Positions 11,010-19,624 are shown, numbered from the stretch's first letter. The stretch: 64,000 nucleotides of DNA from Fulvimonas soli (GCF_003148905.1 NZ_QGHC01000005.1:242216-306215), one strand, 5' to 3'. Notes: generated by a model from the letters alone, not told the origin. Numbers and translations: made by a program.

Positions 11010-11915
11010 ATGGCCGGGACGCAGGTTTCCGCCCGGATGCCGCTGGCGCGGCTGGCGGCGGCGCTGGACGACAGGGCGGCCGGATGGGCGCGGCGGCGCG
11101 GCGCCTGGGCCGTGGCGCTGCACGAGCTCGCCTGCTTCGGCGTGAAGCAGGCGCGCGCCTGCCTGTTCGGCGGGTGCATGCTGGCGCTGCTGCTGGGCAC
11201 CTGGGCCTGGTATCCCGCCCATGCGTGGCTGGCCCGCTACGACTTCCTGGTGCTCGCCGCGCTGGCGCTGCAGGCTGCCCTGCTGGCGCTGGGCCTGGAG
11301 ACGCGCGAGGAGGCGCGGGTGATCCTGGGCTTCCACCTGGTGGGCACCGTGATGGAGGTGTTCAAGACGGCGATGGGCTCGTGGGTCTACCCGGAGCCCT
11401 CGTTGCTGCGCATCGGCGGCGTGCCGCTGTTCACCGGCTTCATGTACGGCGCGGTCGGCAGCTACATCGCGCGGGCCTGGCGGCTGTTCGATTTCCGCTT
11501 CGTGCGGCATCCGCCGTTCGCGGCGACCGCGTGGCTGGCGCTGGCCATCTACGCCAATTTCTTCGCCCACCACTTCCTGCCCGACCTGCGCTGGGTGCTG
11601 TTCGCCGCGCTGGCGTGCCTGTTCGGGCGCACCTGGATCCTGTTCCGCGTGCGCGACGCGCACCGGCGCATGCCGCTGCTGCTCGGCTTCGCGCTGGTGG
11701 CGCTGTTCATCTGGCTGGCCGAGAACGTGGGCACGTTCGCCGCCGCCTGGCGCTATCCCGCGCAGCGCCACGGCTGGACCATGGTGCCCCTGGGCAAGCT
11801 CGGCGCGTGGCTGCTGCTGATGGTGATCAGCTACGTGCTGGTGTCGGCCAACCACCGGCGCGACCTGCGGGAGCCGCCCGCGCGCGGGCGGCGCGGCGAC
11901 GGCGCGGCGCCGTGA
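11010..11915 (+). CDS. DUF817-family integral membrane protein
   Basis: A 301-residue polytopic membrane protein with about eight hydrophobic segments from residue 45 on. The stretches HELACFGVKQA, EARVILGFHLVGTVMEVFKT, GSWVYPEP and GVPLFTGFMYGAVGSYI resemble the DUF817 family (Bacillus YoaT group). The family has no established function. The start is supported by GGGGGAGG five bases upstream. It stands alone, with the TetR gene convergent 20 bp downstream. Conserved Glu and Lys in the VMEVFKTAMGSW membrane stretch would suit a transport or enzyme site, but that is only inference. Confidence 0.75.
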   Translation: MAGTQVSARMPLARLAAALDDRAAGWARRRGAWAVALHELACFGVKQARACLFGGCMLALLLGTWAWYPAHAWLARYDFLVLAALALQAALLALGLETREEARVILGFHLVGTVMEVFKTAMGSWVYPEPSLLRIGGVPLFTGFMYGAVGSYIARAWRLFDFRFVRHPPFAATAWLALAIYANFFAHHFLPDLRWVLFAALACLFGRTWILFRVRDAHRRMPLLLGFALVALFIWLAENVGTFAAAWRYPAQRHGWTMVPLGKLGAWLLLMVISYVLVSANHRRDLREPPARGRRGDGAAP

Positions 11916-11934
11916 CGGCGCGGGCGTTCGTTGC

Positions 11935-12531
11935 CTACCGGGGCCGGGCGGCGTCGAGCAGGGCGCTGACGGTGCGCGTGTGCAGCGACGCGGCGTCGTA
12001 GCCGTCGGGCAGCAGGCCGGCGATCTCCAGCATCACGGCGCCGTGCAGCGCGGCCCAGATCTGGTGGCCGAGGATGGCCGGATCGGCGTCCACCGTGCCT
12101 TCCCCGGCCAGCACCTCCACGTGCGCGGCGATGGTGCGCCACATGCGCTCGTGCGCCCGGCGGTAGGCCGGGTCGTCGCGCCGCGTCTCCGGGTATTCGA
12201 ACATCAGGCGGTAGGTCGCGGTGTTCGCGCGCGCGAAGGCGATGTAGGCGTCGCGCACGGCGCGGCTGCGCGTGCGGCCGTCGCCGGGCGTGTCGAGCGC
12301 GCGTTCCAGCGCCTCGGAGAAGCGGTCGAGGCCGCGCGTGCGCACGGCCGTGACGATCTCTTCCTTGTTGGCGAAGTAGCGGTACGGCGTCATCGTGCCC
12401 ACGCCGAGCTGCGCGGCGAGGCGGCGCATGGTGACGGCGGCGGGGCCTTCCTCCACGTACAGCCTCGCCGCCGCCTCGCACAGGCGCTCGCGGAACGCCT
12501 CGGTTTCCCGCTCGCTCAGCGCCCGGGGCAT
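11935..12531 (-). CDS. TetR/AcrR-family transcriptional regulator
   Basis: A 198-residue repressor with the TetR N-terminal HTH: VTMRRLAAQLGVGTMTPYRYF spans the recognition helix, followed by NKEEI. The C-terminal half (from about residue 70) resembles the WHG/TetR_C ligand domains with AYIAFARANTATYRLMF. Its ATG lies one base after the stop of the upstream hydrolase gene on the same strand, so the two are co-transcribed and probably translationally coupled. A palindrome at 13659-13683 upstream of the operon could be its operator. The ligand is unknown; by context it may respond to a hydrolase substrate or product. Confidence 0.88.
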   Translation of the reverse strand: MPRALSERETEAFRERLCEAAARLYVEEGPAAVTMRRLAAQLGVGTMTPYRYFANKEEIVTAVRTRGLDRFSEALERALDTPGDGRTRSRAVRDAYIAFARANTATYRLMFEYPETRRDDPAYRRAHERMWRTIAAHVEVLAGEGTVDADPAILGHQIWAALHGAVMLEIAGLLPDGYDAASLHTRTVSALLDAARPR

Positions 12532-12532
12532 G

Positions 12533-13627
12533 TCAGCGGCCCGCGCCGAGCGCCTTGCGGAAGAACGCCAGCGCATCGGCGTTGACCTGCGCGTGCACCT
12601 TGGCGCGGTCCACGCCGGCGGGGTCGCGGCACAGGTCCGGGATCTCGCGCGCCAGCGCGGGCGAGCAGGGCGGCAGGAACACCCAGTGGTCGGCGTGCGG
12701 CACTTCCTTCACCGCCGCCAGCGTGCGGATCAGCGGCGCGATGTGCCTGGCGTTGGCCTCGGGCGGCAGCACGCGGTCGTTCGCGCCGTAGTAGAGGTAG
12801 ACCGGGATGCGCACGCCGTCGAAGCCGTGCCCGTCGAACAGCAGGCTGAGCGGCGCCATCACGAACGCGGCCCTCACGCGCGGGTCGGCGGTGTCGCCGT
12901 AGCGGCCCAGCTGCTTCTGCATGCCGTCGAACACCTGCTCCAGCGTCATGCCCTGGCGCGCGGCGGCCGCCCTGAACTCGGCGGCGTGGCCGCACACGTC
13001 CTTGTCGTCGGGATAGCGCTCGCAGAAGGCGATGAAGCGGTCGAAGCGCGGCCTGGCCCCGGCCACCATCAGCGCGGTGTAGCCGCCGGCGGAGAAGCCC
13101 GCGACGCCGATCCGCCGCGGGTCGACCAGGCTTTTCCAGCGCGGGTCGGCGAGCAGCGTGCTGATGGTCGACTTCACCTGGATCGGCCGCCCGGCCAGCA
13201 CCTCGATGTGGCCGACGCCGCTGGTGTCGCGGAAATAGTCGCCGGGATGGTTGAGCGTGGCGACCACGAAGCCGTGGCTGGCGAGATACGCCGCCAGGTC
13301 GTGGTGCCCGAGGTCGCTGCCGCCGTTGCCGTGCGAGATCACCACCAGCGGCTTGGCGCCCGGGATGGCCGGCGCGTCCGGCGTGGCGGCCACGTCGTAC
13401 GGTCCCATCGCCGTGGTGCCGCGCACCGGCTGCGCGGAGGGATAGAACACGTAGCCGTCCGTCTGGCCGCCGTTGACCGGGTCGGGGATGCGGATGGGCG
13501 CGATGCCGACGCCGGTGGCGCTCCCGGCGGAGGCGGCGGGGGGAGCCAGCAGGAACAGCGCCAGCGCGAGCAGGCGGAGCAGCTGCGGCAGCGGGTGCGC
13601 CGGGGCGCGGGGCGGAGGCATCGGCAT
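12533..13627 (-). CDS. Secreted alpha/beta hydrolase (dienelactone hydrolase-like, COG4188 type)
   Basis: A 364-residue protein with a signal peptide (cleavage after AASA) followed by an alpha/beta hydrolase fold. The oxyanion strand is PLVVISHGNGG, the nucleophile elbow is GVAGFSAGGYTALM (Gly-Phe-Ser-Ala-Gly), an acidic residue follows in YYGANDRVLPPE, and the catalytic His is likely in PHADHWVF. Members of this group are annotated as predicted dienelactone hydrolases or lipases; the true ester is unknown. The start has AAGGA about 9 bases upstream. It forms a two-gene operon with the TetR gene and diverges from glyA. Confidence 0.85.
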   Translation of the reverse strand: MPMPPPRAPAHPLPQLLRLLALALFLLAPPAASAGSATGVGIAPIRIPDPVNGGQTDGYVFYPSAQPVRGTTAMGPYDVAATPDAPAIPGAKPLVVISHGNGGSDLGHHDLAAYLASHGFVVATLNHPGDYFRDTSGVGHIEVLAGRPIQVKSTISTLLADPRWKSLVDPRRIGVAGFSAGGYTALMVAGARPRFDRFIAFCERYPDDKDVCGHAAEFRAAAARQGMTLEQVFDGMQKQLGRYGDTADPRVRAAFVMAPLSLLFDGHGFDGVRIPVYLYYGANDRVLPPEANARHIAPLIRTLAAVKEVPHADHWVFLPPCSPALAREIPDLCRDPAGVDRAKVHAQVNADALAFFRKALGAGR

Positions 13628-13658
13628 GGTGCGGAGTCCTTGGGGGCGAGTGATTGCG

Positions 13659-13683
13659 TGCGATGTACGGTACGTTGTACGCA
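13659..13683. promoter_or_regulatory. Candidate TetR operator upstream of the hydrolase operon
   Basis: A 25-bp imperfect inverted repeat, TGCG...ACG...CGT...CGCA, rich in GTAC steps. It is embedded in a wider pair of ATTGCG/CGCAAT arms (13653-13658 and 13680-13685). It lies about 30 bp upstream of the hydrolase ATG, in the divergent gap with glyA, where an autoregulating TetR protein would be expected to bind. Confidence 0.4.
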
Positions 13684-13774
13684 ATAGATGCGCAAGTGCC
13701 CGTCGGTGGCCCCCCTGGCACGCGACGGCTACACTTTTGCGTTCCAGCCCTGCAGCCACCCCCACGAGGTCAGG

Positions 13775-15043
13775 ATGTTCCCGAAGCACGAGACGATCGC
13801 CGGTTACGACAACGAACTGGCCCAGGCCATCGCGGACGAGGCCCGCCGCCAGGAAGACCACGTCGAGCTGATCGCCTCGGAGAACTACGCCAGCCCGCGG
13901 GTGATGGAGGCGCAGGGCAGCGTGCTCACCAACAAGTACGCCGAGGGCTACCCGGGCAAGCGCTACTACGGCGGCTGCGAGTACGTGGACGTGGCCGAGC
14001 GCCTCGCCATCGAGCGCGTGAAGCAGCTGTTCGGCGCCGACTACGCCAACGTGCAGCCGCACTCCGGCTCGCAGGCCAACCAGGCGGTGTACTTCGCGCT
14101 GCTCAACCCGGGCGACACCATCCTCGGCATGTCGCTGGCCCACGGCGGCCACCTCACCCACGGCGCCAAGGTCAACCTGTCGGGCAAAATCCTCAACGCC
14201 GTGCAGTACGGCGTGGACGCCAACGGCATCGTCGACATGGACGAGGTCGAGCGCCTGGCCGCGGAGCACCGGCCGAAGATGATCGTGGCCGGCTTCAGCG
14301 CCTACTCGCAGGTGATGGACTGGGCGCGTTTCCGCGCCATCGCCGACAAGGTCGGCGCCTACCTGTTCGTGGACATGGCGCACGTCGCCGGCCTGGTCGC
14401 CGCGGGCGTGTACCCGAGCCCGCTGCCGCACGCGCACGTGGTCACCTCCACCACCCACAAGACCCTGCGCGGCCCGCGCGGCGGCATCATCGTGGCGAGC
14501 CGGCAGGGCATGGGCGAGGGCGCCGAGGAGATCGAGAAGAAGCTGCAGTCGATCGTGTTCCCCGGCATCCAGGGCGGCCCGCTGATGCACGTGATCGCCG
14601 CCAAGGCGGTGGCCTTCAAGGAGGCGCTGGAGCCGGAGTTCAGGACCTACCAGCAGCAGGTGGTGAAGAACGCCAAGGCGATGGCGCGCACCTTCGTCGA
14701 GCGCGGCTACAAGATCGTCTCCGGCGGCACCGAGAACCACCTGATGCTGGTCGACCTGATCGGCCGCGAGGTCACCGGCAAGGACGCGGAGGAGGCGCTG
14801 GGCCGGGCGCACATCACGGTCAACAAGAATGCCGTGCCGAACGACCCCCGCAAGCCGTTCGTCACCTCGGGCCTGCGCGTGGGCACGCCGGCCATCACCA
14901 CCCGCGGCTACCGGGAAGCGGACGCGATCGAGCTGACCCACTGGATCTGCGACGTGCTGGACGCGCCGGGCGACGAGGCGGTGATCGCCGAGGTGCGCGG
15001 GAAGGTCGAGGCGCAGTGCAGGAAGTTTCCGGTTTACGGTTGA
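13775..15043 (+). CDS. glyA: Serine hydroxymethyltransferase
   Basis: PLP enzyme that converts serine and tetrahydrofolate to glycine and methylene-THF, the main one-carbon source. The 422 residues carry the canonical [11 protein letters not shown] start region, the [15 protein letters not shown] substrate loop and the PLP-lysine motif [16 protein letters not shown]. The length is normal and the frame is intact. It opens the housekeeping block glyA-nrdR-rib; a small four-helix-bundle gene is wedged between glyA and nrdR. Confidence 0.97.
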   Translation: MFPKHETIAGYDNELAQAIADEARRQEDHVELIASENYASPRVMEAQGSVLTNKYAEGYPGKRYYGGCEYVDVAERLAIERVKQLFGADYANVQPHSGSQANQAVYFALLNPGDTILGMSLAHGGHLTHGAKVNLSGKILNAVQYGVDANGIVDMDEVERLAAEHRPKMIVAGFSAYSQVMDWARFRAIADKVGAYLFVDMAHVAGLVAAGVYPSPLPHAHVVTSTTHKTLRGPRGGIIVASRQGMGEGAEEIEKKLQSIVFPGIQGGPLMHVIAAKAVAFKEALEPEFRTYQQQVVKNAKAMARTFVERGYKIVSGGTENHLMLVDLIGREVTGKDAEEALGRAHITVNKNAVPNDPRKPFVTSGLRVGTPAITTRGYREADAIELTHWICDVLDAPGDEAVIAEVRGKVEAQCRKFPVYG

Positions 15044-15441
15044 CGGGGGAACGGGGAACCGGGGAGGTTCCGGTGGCTTGGGATTGCAGGGAGTTGCAGG
15101 TTTGGCAGGAGGCCATGGACTTGGCCGGGGCGGTGTACGCGGCGACCAAGGCATTTCCGCCTGAAGAGCGCTTCGGGCTGACCGGATGCATCGCCGAGGG
15201 CAACGCACGCGGTTCCACACGTGATTATTCGAGGTTCCTGTCGATGTCTTCCGGGTCGCTTGCCGAGGTCGAAACGCAGTTGCTGCGCTCCCGGCGCTTC
15301 GGTTACTTGTCCGAGGAAGCCATGTCGACCTTGCTGCCGCCCCCGCATCGCCTTGCCCGCAAGCTGCAGGCGCTGAAAAAGACCCTGTCCTCGAAGTTGT
15401 CCGCAAACCATCCGTTCCCCGTCCCCCGTTCCCGGTTCCCG
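15042..15441. repeat. G-rich inverted repeats flanking the four-helix-bundle gene
   Basis: The left arm (15042-15067) is made of GGGGGAACG/GGGGAACCG heptamer-like units. The right arm (15412-15441) is the reverse complement type, with CCGTTCCCCGTCCCCCGTT and related units. Aligned against the reverse complement, the arms share a long ACGGGGGA(A)CGGGGAAC core. The left arm starts at the glyA stop codon and the right arm ends just before the nrdR start. The pair therefore delimits a cassette holding only the small gene. Confidence 0.7.
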
Positions 15442-15450
15442 TCTCCCTGA
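15073..15450 (+). CDS. Four-helix-bundle (S23/IVP-type) protein, internally deleted
   Basis: A 125-residue protein of the family known from 23S rRNA intervening sequences and often annotated 'four helix bundle protein' (TIGR02436-like). Family motifs seen are [48 protein letters not shown] and [15 protein letters not shown]. Between FGLT and IAEG the usual 13-residue QIRRAAVSIP-type stretch is replaced by just Gly-Cys, so helix 2 is shortened and the protein may be inactive or diverged. The start is GTG with GGGGAGG 5 bases upstream; the stop overlaps the nrdR ATG (TGATG). Flanking inverted repeats suggest an inserted cassette. The cellular role of the family is not established. Confidence 0.8.
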   Translation: MAWDCRELQVWQEAMDLAGAVYAATKAFPPEERFGLTGCIAEGNARGSTRDYSRFLSMSSGSLAEVETQLLRSRRFGYLSEEAMSTLLPPPHRLARKLQALKKTLSSKLSANHPFPVPRSRFPSP

Positions 15451-15980
15451 TGCACTGCCCCTTCTGCCAGCACGAAGACACCCGCGTGATCGACTCGCGG
15501 CTCGCCGAGGACGGCGCCACCGTGCGCCGCCGGCGCGAGTGCCCGCAGTGCGGCGAGCGCTTCAACACCTTCGAGACGGCGGAGCTGAAGCTGCCGGCGA
15601 TCGTCAAGAGCGGCGACCGGCGCGAGGCGTTCGACGAGCGCAAGCTGCGGGTGAGCTTCGAGCGCGCGCTGCAGAAGCGCCCGGTGGCGAGCGCCGCGGT
15701 GGACGCCGCCGTGCGCGCGGTGATCGACGACCTGCGCAAGAGCGGCGAGCGCGAGGTACCCTCGCGCCAGGTCGGCGAGCTGGTGATGCGCGAGCTGAAG
15801 AAGCTCGACCAGGTGGCCTACGTGCGCTTCGCCTCCGTGTACCGCCGCTTCGAGGACGTGCAGGCGTTCCGCGAGGAGATCGAGAAGCTGGAGCGCGACC
15901 TGCCCGAGCTGGAGAAGCTGCAGCTCTCGCTGCTGGGCGGCGGCGGCGGCGCGGAGCCGCGCCGCCCCCGCAAGGGCTGA
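15450..15980 (+). CDS. nrdR: Transcriptional repressor NrdR
   Basis: ATP/dATP-sensing repressor of ribonucleotide reductase genes. The 176-residue protein has the N-terminal zinc ribbon with Cys3, Cys6, Cys31 and Cys34 (CPFC...CPQC). An ATP-cone domain follows from about residue 46 ([19 protein letters not shown]). The C-terminal tail is a little longer than usual and ends in a Gly run and RRPRKG. The ATG overlaps the stop of the upstream four-helix-bundle gene. The glyA-nrdR-ribD neighbourhood is typical of xanthomonads. Confidence 0.96.
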   Translation: MHCPFCQHEDTRVIDSRLAEDGATVRRRRECPQCGERFNTFETAELKLPAIVKSGDRREAFDERKLRVSFERALQKRPVASAAVDAAVRAVIDDLRKSGEREVPSRQVGELVMRELKKLDQVAYVRFASVYRRFEDVQAFREEIEKLERDLPELEKLQLSLLGGGGGAEPRRPRKG

Positions 15981-15990
15981 GCGCCTAGGC

Positions 15991-16122
15991 TCCCTCTCCC
16001 CTGCGGGGAGAGGGCTGGGGTGAGTGGCCGACCTCGCCCCGCCGCATGCCCGAAGCGCGCTTCGATGCGACACTATCGCCAGCACCGCTCCCTCACCTCG
16101 GTCCTCTCCCCGGAGGGGAGAG
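15991..16122. repeat. Paired palindrome element (BIME-like) between nrdR and ribD
   Basis: Two oppositely oriented units, at 15991-16029 (CTCCCTCTCCCC...GGGGAGAGGG plus a GGGGTGAGTGG tail) and 16088-16122 (the inverted arrangement, ending CCCCGGAGGGGAGAG), separated by about 58 bp. The second unit ends 16 bp before the ribD start. Confidence 0.75.
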
Positions 16123-16138
16123 CAAGACAAGCACGAGC

Positions 16139-17332
16139 ATGACCTTCACCGCCCTCGACCACCAGCACATGGCGCACGCGCTGCGCCTGGCCGAGCGCGG
16201 CCTGTTCACCACCCAGCCCAACCCGCGCGTCGGCTGCGTGATCGCGCACGGCGCCGAGGTGGTGGGCGCGGGCTGGCACCAGCGCGCCGGCGGGCCGCAC
16301 GCGGAAGTGTGCGCGCTGCGCGCGGCGGGCGAACGCGCGCGCGGCGCCACCGCCTACGTGACGCTGGAGCCGTGCGCGCACCACGGCCGCACGCCGCCGT
16401 GCGCGGACGCGCTGGCCGCCGCCGGCGTGGCGCGCGTGGTGGTGGCGGCGGAAGACCCGTTCCCGCAGGTGGACGGCCGCGGCATCGAAAAGCTGCGCGC
16501 CGCCGGCATCGCGGTGGAGACGGGGCTGCTGCGCGAGGCGGCGCGCGAGCTCAACGTCGGCTTCTTCAGCCGCCACGAGCGCGGCCGCCCGTGGGTGCGC
16601 CTGAAGCTGGCGATGAGCCTGGACGGCCGCACCGCGCTGGGCAACGGCGAGTCGAAATGGATCACCGGCGCGGCCGCGCGCGCCGACGTGCAGCGCTGGC
16701 GCGCGCGCAGCTCGGCCATCCTCACCGGCAGCGGCACCGTGCTGGCCGACGACCCGCGCCTCACCGTGCGCCTGGACGAAGATGCCTCGCTCCCCCCGCC
16801 GGGAAGGGAGTCCGTCGCGGACCCGGCCCGGGGGCAGGGCGAGGGGACGGCGCATGCGACGGATTGGACCGAGGTGCCGGCCGCGGCCTTCGTGCCGCCG
16901 CTGCGCGTGGTGCTCGACCGCCGCCTGCGCACGCCGGCCGGCAGCCACGTGCTGGACGGCTCGGCGCCGACGCTGGTGCTGCATGGCGACGGCGCCGCCT
17001 GCGCGGACGACCGCTTCGCGCGCGCCGAATGCCGGCCGGTGGCGGAGAGGGACGGCAAGCTGGCGCTCCCCGCCGTGCTGGCGCACCTGGCCGCACGCGA
17101 GTGCAACGAGGTGCACGTCGAGGCCGGCCCCGCCCTGTGCGGCGCGCTGCTCGCCGAGGGGCTGGCCGACGAGCTGCTGCTCTACGTCGCTCCCGCGCTG
17201 CTGGGCGACGACGCGCGCCCGTTGCTGCACCTGCCCGCGCTGCGCTCGATGGACGAGCGCTGGAACCTGCGCCTGCTGGACCTGCGCCCGTTGGGCGCGG
17301 ACCTGCGCCTGCGCCTGCGCCCGGAAGCCTGA
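16139..17332 (+). CDS. ribD: Bifunctional diaminohydroxyphosphoribosylaminopyrimidine deaminase / reductase
   Basis: Second and third steps of riboflavin synthesis. The N-terminal zinc deaminase has His54-Ala-Glu56 and Pro78-Cys79...Cys88 (PCAHHGRTPPC). The C-terminal NADPH reductase starts near RPWVRLKLAMSLDGRTA, followed by SKWITG, ILTGSGTVLADDPRLTVR and VHVEAGPALCGALL. Of 397 residues, about 24 more than expected lie between LTVR and PLRVVLD. This stretch (residues 218-237 and flanks) is encoded by a copy of the local palindromic repeat that stays in frame. The insertion falls in a surface loop of variable length in the family, so activity is probably kept. The ribosome site is weak (ACGAG). 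Confidence 0.95.
   Translation: MTFTALDHQHMAHALRLAERGLFTTQPNPRVGCVIAHGAEVVGAGWHQRAGGPHAEVCALRAAGERARGATAYVTLEPCAHHGRTPPCADALAAAGVARVVVAAEDPFPQVDGRGIEKLRAAGIAVETGLLREAARELNVGFFSRHERGRPWVRLKLAMSLDGRTALGNGESKWITGAAARADVQRWRARSSAILTGSGTVLADDPRLTVRLDEDASLPPPGRESVADPARGQGEGTAHATDWTEVPAAAFVPPLRVVLDRRLRTPAGSHVLDGSAPTLVLHGDGAACADDRFARAECRPVAERDGKLALPAVLAHLAARECNEVHVEAGPALCGALLAEGLADELLLYVAPALLGDDARPLLHLPALRSMDERWNLRLLDLRPLGADLRLRLRPEA
16790..16846. repeat. Palindromic repeat copy inside the ribD coding sequence
   Basis: CTCCCCCCGCCGGGAAGGGAG forms a hairpin, followed by a small TCCG/CGGA hairpin and a GGGCAGGGCGAGGGG tail, which is the unit organisation of the intergenic palindromes elsewhere in this window. 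It is translated in frame as LPPPGRESVADPARGQGEGT. Confidence 0.65.
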
Positions 17333-17732
17333 AAGCCGGGCGGCGCGCATCGCGCGACACCGCGTCAGACACATCGCCGCATGGCGCGACCTCAATGGAG
17401 GTAGGCGGGAAAGCGCGGCAACTGGGCGCCGCCCGCGCGCGCCCGCGCTGCGGCGCCTGATCGACTACCTGGCTGCTGCGCTGGCGGGCGCTTGAAGAAG
17501 GCCACGTCGCGCGGCGGCGACGCGCGCTTGCACGCTGCCGACCGCGGCTCCACTGGATGTCGTGGCGCAACGATTCCTTCTCGTCCGTCTCGTGGCGCCT
17601 GCCGCGCACTGCGCCGGTCAGATCGCCGGTCGTCCCTGAATGCCCCGCCAACGCGGGAACTTGCGCCGCCAACGGCGCGCGGGGACATCGCGTTGTCACC
17701 CCACGAGCCGCTGAACGGAAGGCCGCGCTGTC
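17333..17732. other. 400-bp gap between ribD and the glycosyltransferase gene
   Basis: Open frames are present on both strands because of the GC content, but none resembles a protein family or has a supported start. I see no hairpin-plus-T terminator, no repeat unit of the local families and no RNA motif. Confidence 0.4.
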
Positions 17733-19334
17733 ATGCCCCTGCCGCATTCGGCCGCCAACGTGGCGGCCGCCATGGATCGTCCCGTCCGGTATCCGCCGCC
17801 CGCGGCGCTGCCCCCGGCGCCGCCGCGCGCCCGCGCAGCGGCGCGGGACGGCGCGCGCGCCTGGCTGCTGCTGGTGCTGGGGCTCGGCCTGCTGGCCAGG
17901 CTGCTGCACATCGGGCGGCAGCCGCTGTGGCTGGACGAGGCGCTGACCCTGCAGCGCATCCACCTCGACCTGGCCGGTCTGGTCGCCGACAGCTTCGCCA
18001 GCCGGCACATGCCCGGCTATTTCCTGCTGCTGCGCCTGCTGCTGCCGTTCGACGCGGACGGCGCCCTGCTGCGCCTGCCGTCCGCGCTGTTCGGCGCGCT
18101 CTCGGCGGGCGTGGTGTTCGCGGTGGCGCGCCGCGTCGGCGGCCTGCGCGCGGCGGTCGTGGCGGGGCTGCTGATGGCGCTGTCGCCGTTGCAGGTGCAG
18201 TACGGCCAGGAGGCGCGCTCGTATGCGCTGGTCGTGCTGCTGATCGCGGTCGCGCTGTGGGGCCTGGTGCGGCTGGCGCAGGACCCGCGCCGCGCCGCGT
18301 GCGGCCTGGCCGATCCCGCGGCGGACCGGCTCGGCTGGGGCGCCTACCTGTTCGGCACCGTCGGCGCGCTGGACGTGCTGGGCGACGCCTTGCCCTGGCT
18401 GGCCGTCTCCGCCTTGGCGTTCTGGCTGGTGTGGCGCCGCCTGCGCGCGGAGGCGCCGCCGGCGTGCGCGGGCTTCCGGCGCAACGCGCTGTTCGCGTTC
18501 GCCGCGGTGCTGGCCGGCTGCCTGCCGCTGTACGCCGCGATCTGGCTGGCCGGCGGCGGGCAACTGCTGCGGCACTTCGACTGGGTGCCGCCGGTGAGCC
18601 CGCACGGCGTGTGGGTGGCGGCCGGCAGCGTCTACCTGATGCGCATGGCCGCGGTGGTGCGGCTGGGCCTGCTGCCCGGCTCGGTGCCGCTGCTGGGCTG
18701 GCTGGTGCTGGCGCTGGCGGTGGCCGGGATGCTGCGCCTGCGCGGGCGCACCGAGGGGCGCGTGCTGCTGCTCGCCTTCGCCGTGCTGCCGCTGCTGGTG
18801 CTGGCGCTGGCGCCGTTCCGCTCGATGCTGGTGCCGCGCTACCTGCTGTGGAGCGCGGCGCCGTTCCTGGTGCTGGCCGGGGCGGGCGCCGCCGCGCTGC
18901 CGCGGCGCGCGCTGCCGTTCGCGGCGGCGGTGCTGCTGCTGCTGGGCGCGGCCAACCTGGCGCCGCTGTACCGGCAGGAGACCAAGCCGCGCTGGGACCT
19001 GGCGGCCGCCACGCTGGCCGCCGGCGTGCGCCCGGGCGACACCGTGTTCACCGCCGACCCCAACGCGCCCACCATGCTGGACGTGCTGCGCCCGCGCGGC
19101 GCGCCGCCGCTCGGCCAGGTGGCGCAGGTGACCTCCCGCCTGGACGAGGCGCTGGCGCGAGGGCGCGGGGGCGGCCGCGTGTGGGCGGTGAACGGGCGCA
19201 CCGGGCTGGGGCGGCGGCTGCCGCCGGCGGCGCTCGAGCAGCAGCTGGCCGCGCTGGGCGCGCCGGCCGAGCAGATCCGCCAGGGACGGGAGATCACCAT
19301 CCTGCTGTACGCGCCGCCCGGGCTGAGCGACTGA
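17733..19334 (+). CDS. GT39/ArnT-like GT-C membrane glycosyltransferase
   Basis: A 533-residue inner-membrane protein with about ten hydrophobic helices. The first periplasmic loop carries PLWLDEALTLQ, the Asp-Glu catalytic motif of the dolichyl/polyprenyl-phosphate sugar transferases (GT39, PMT_2/ArnT-like). It also has MSPLQVQYGQEARSYAL-type text (SPLQVQYGQEARSYA here), a second family hallmark. The C-terminal about 130 residues are soluble and probably periplasmic. The family moves a sugar from a lipid carrier to lipid A, protein or glycan; the acceptor is unknown. It is an unusual guest between ribD and the FMN riboswitch. An ATG 13 codons downstream is an alternative start. Confidence 0.8.
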   Translation: MPLPHSAANVAAAMDRPVRYPPPAALPPAPPRARAAARDGARAWLLLVLGLGLLARLLHIGRQPLWLDEALTLQRIHLDLAGLVADSFASRHMPGYFLLLRLLLPFDADGALLRLPSALFGALSAGVVFAVARRVGGLRAAVVAGLLMALSPLQVQYGQEARSYALVVLLIAVALWGLVRLAQDPRRAACGLADPAADRLGWGAYLFGTVGALDVLGDALPWLAVSALAFWLVWRRLRAEAPPACAGFRRNALFAFAAVLAGCLPLYAAIWLAGGGQLLRHFDWVPPVSPHGVWVAAGSVYLMRMAAVVRLGLLPGSVPLLGWLVLALAVAGMLRLRGRTEGRVLLLAFAVLPLLVLALAPFRSMLVPRYLLWSAAPFLVLAGAGAAALPRRALPFAAAVLLLLGAANLAPLYRQETKPRWDLAAATLAAGVRPGDTVFTADPNAPTMLDVLRPRGAPPLGQVAQVTSRLDEALARGRGGGRVWAVNGRTGLGRRLPPAALEQQLAALGAPAEQIRQGREITILLYAPPGLSD

Positions 19335-19437
19335 CCGGCGGGCCGCGCCGGTGTCGCACGCGCGCCGCTCAGGACCGGGCCGGCCAGCGTTGGTGCTAGA
19401 CTGCCCCGCGGCCGGTTCGCCGGCCAGACCACCACGA

Positions 19438-19578
19438 CGTCTTCAGGGCGGGGCGGAATTCCCCACCGGCGGTAGGTCCTTCGGGACGAGCCCGCGAGCG
19501 CCTTCGCCGCACGGCGGAGGGACAGCAGATCCGGTCGAACGCCGGAGCCGACGGTCACAGTCCGGATGAAAGAAGACG
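19438..19578 (+). ncRNA. FMN riboswitch (RFN element)
   Basis: Classic RFN aptamer. The closing stem CGTCTTC (19438-19444) pairs with GAAGACG (19572-19578). The core includes GGGCGGGGCGGAATTCCCC, ACCGGCGGTA, GAGCCCGCGAGCG, CAGATCCGGT, GCCGGAGCCGACGGTCACAG and GTCCGGATGAAAGAAGA, all matching the conserved FMN-binding architecture. It sits about 130 bases ahead of the first ORF of the ribE operon. The expression platform appears translational (see the two hairpins downstream). FMN binding would lower expression of ribE and the genes behind it. Confidence 0.95.
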
Positions 19579-19624
19579 GTTCGACGCGCGGCCCGCGGCT
19601 GCGCGCCGGCCTCATGCCTTGGGG

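Noticed and set aside
17392..17688. 98-codon frame on the minus strand between ribD and the glycosyltransferase gene
   Set aside because: Arg-rich, no ribosome site, no recognisable domain; more likely non-coding.
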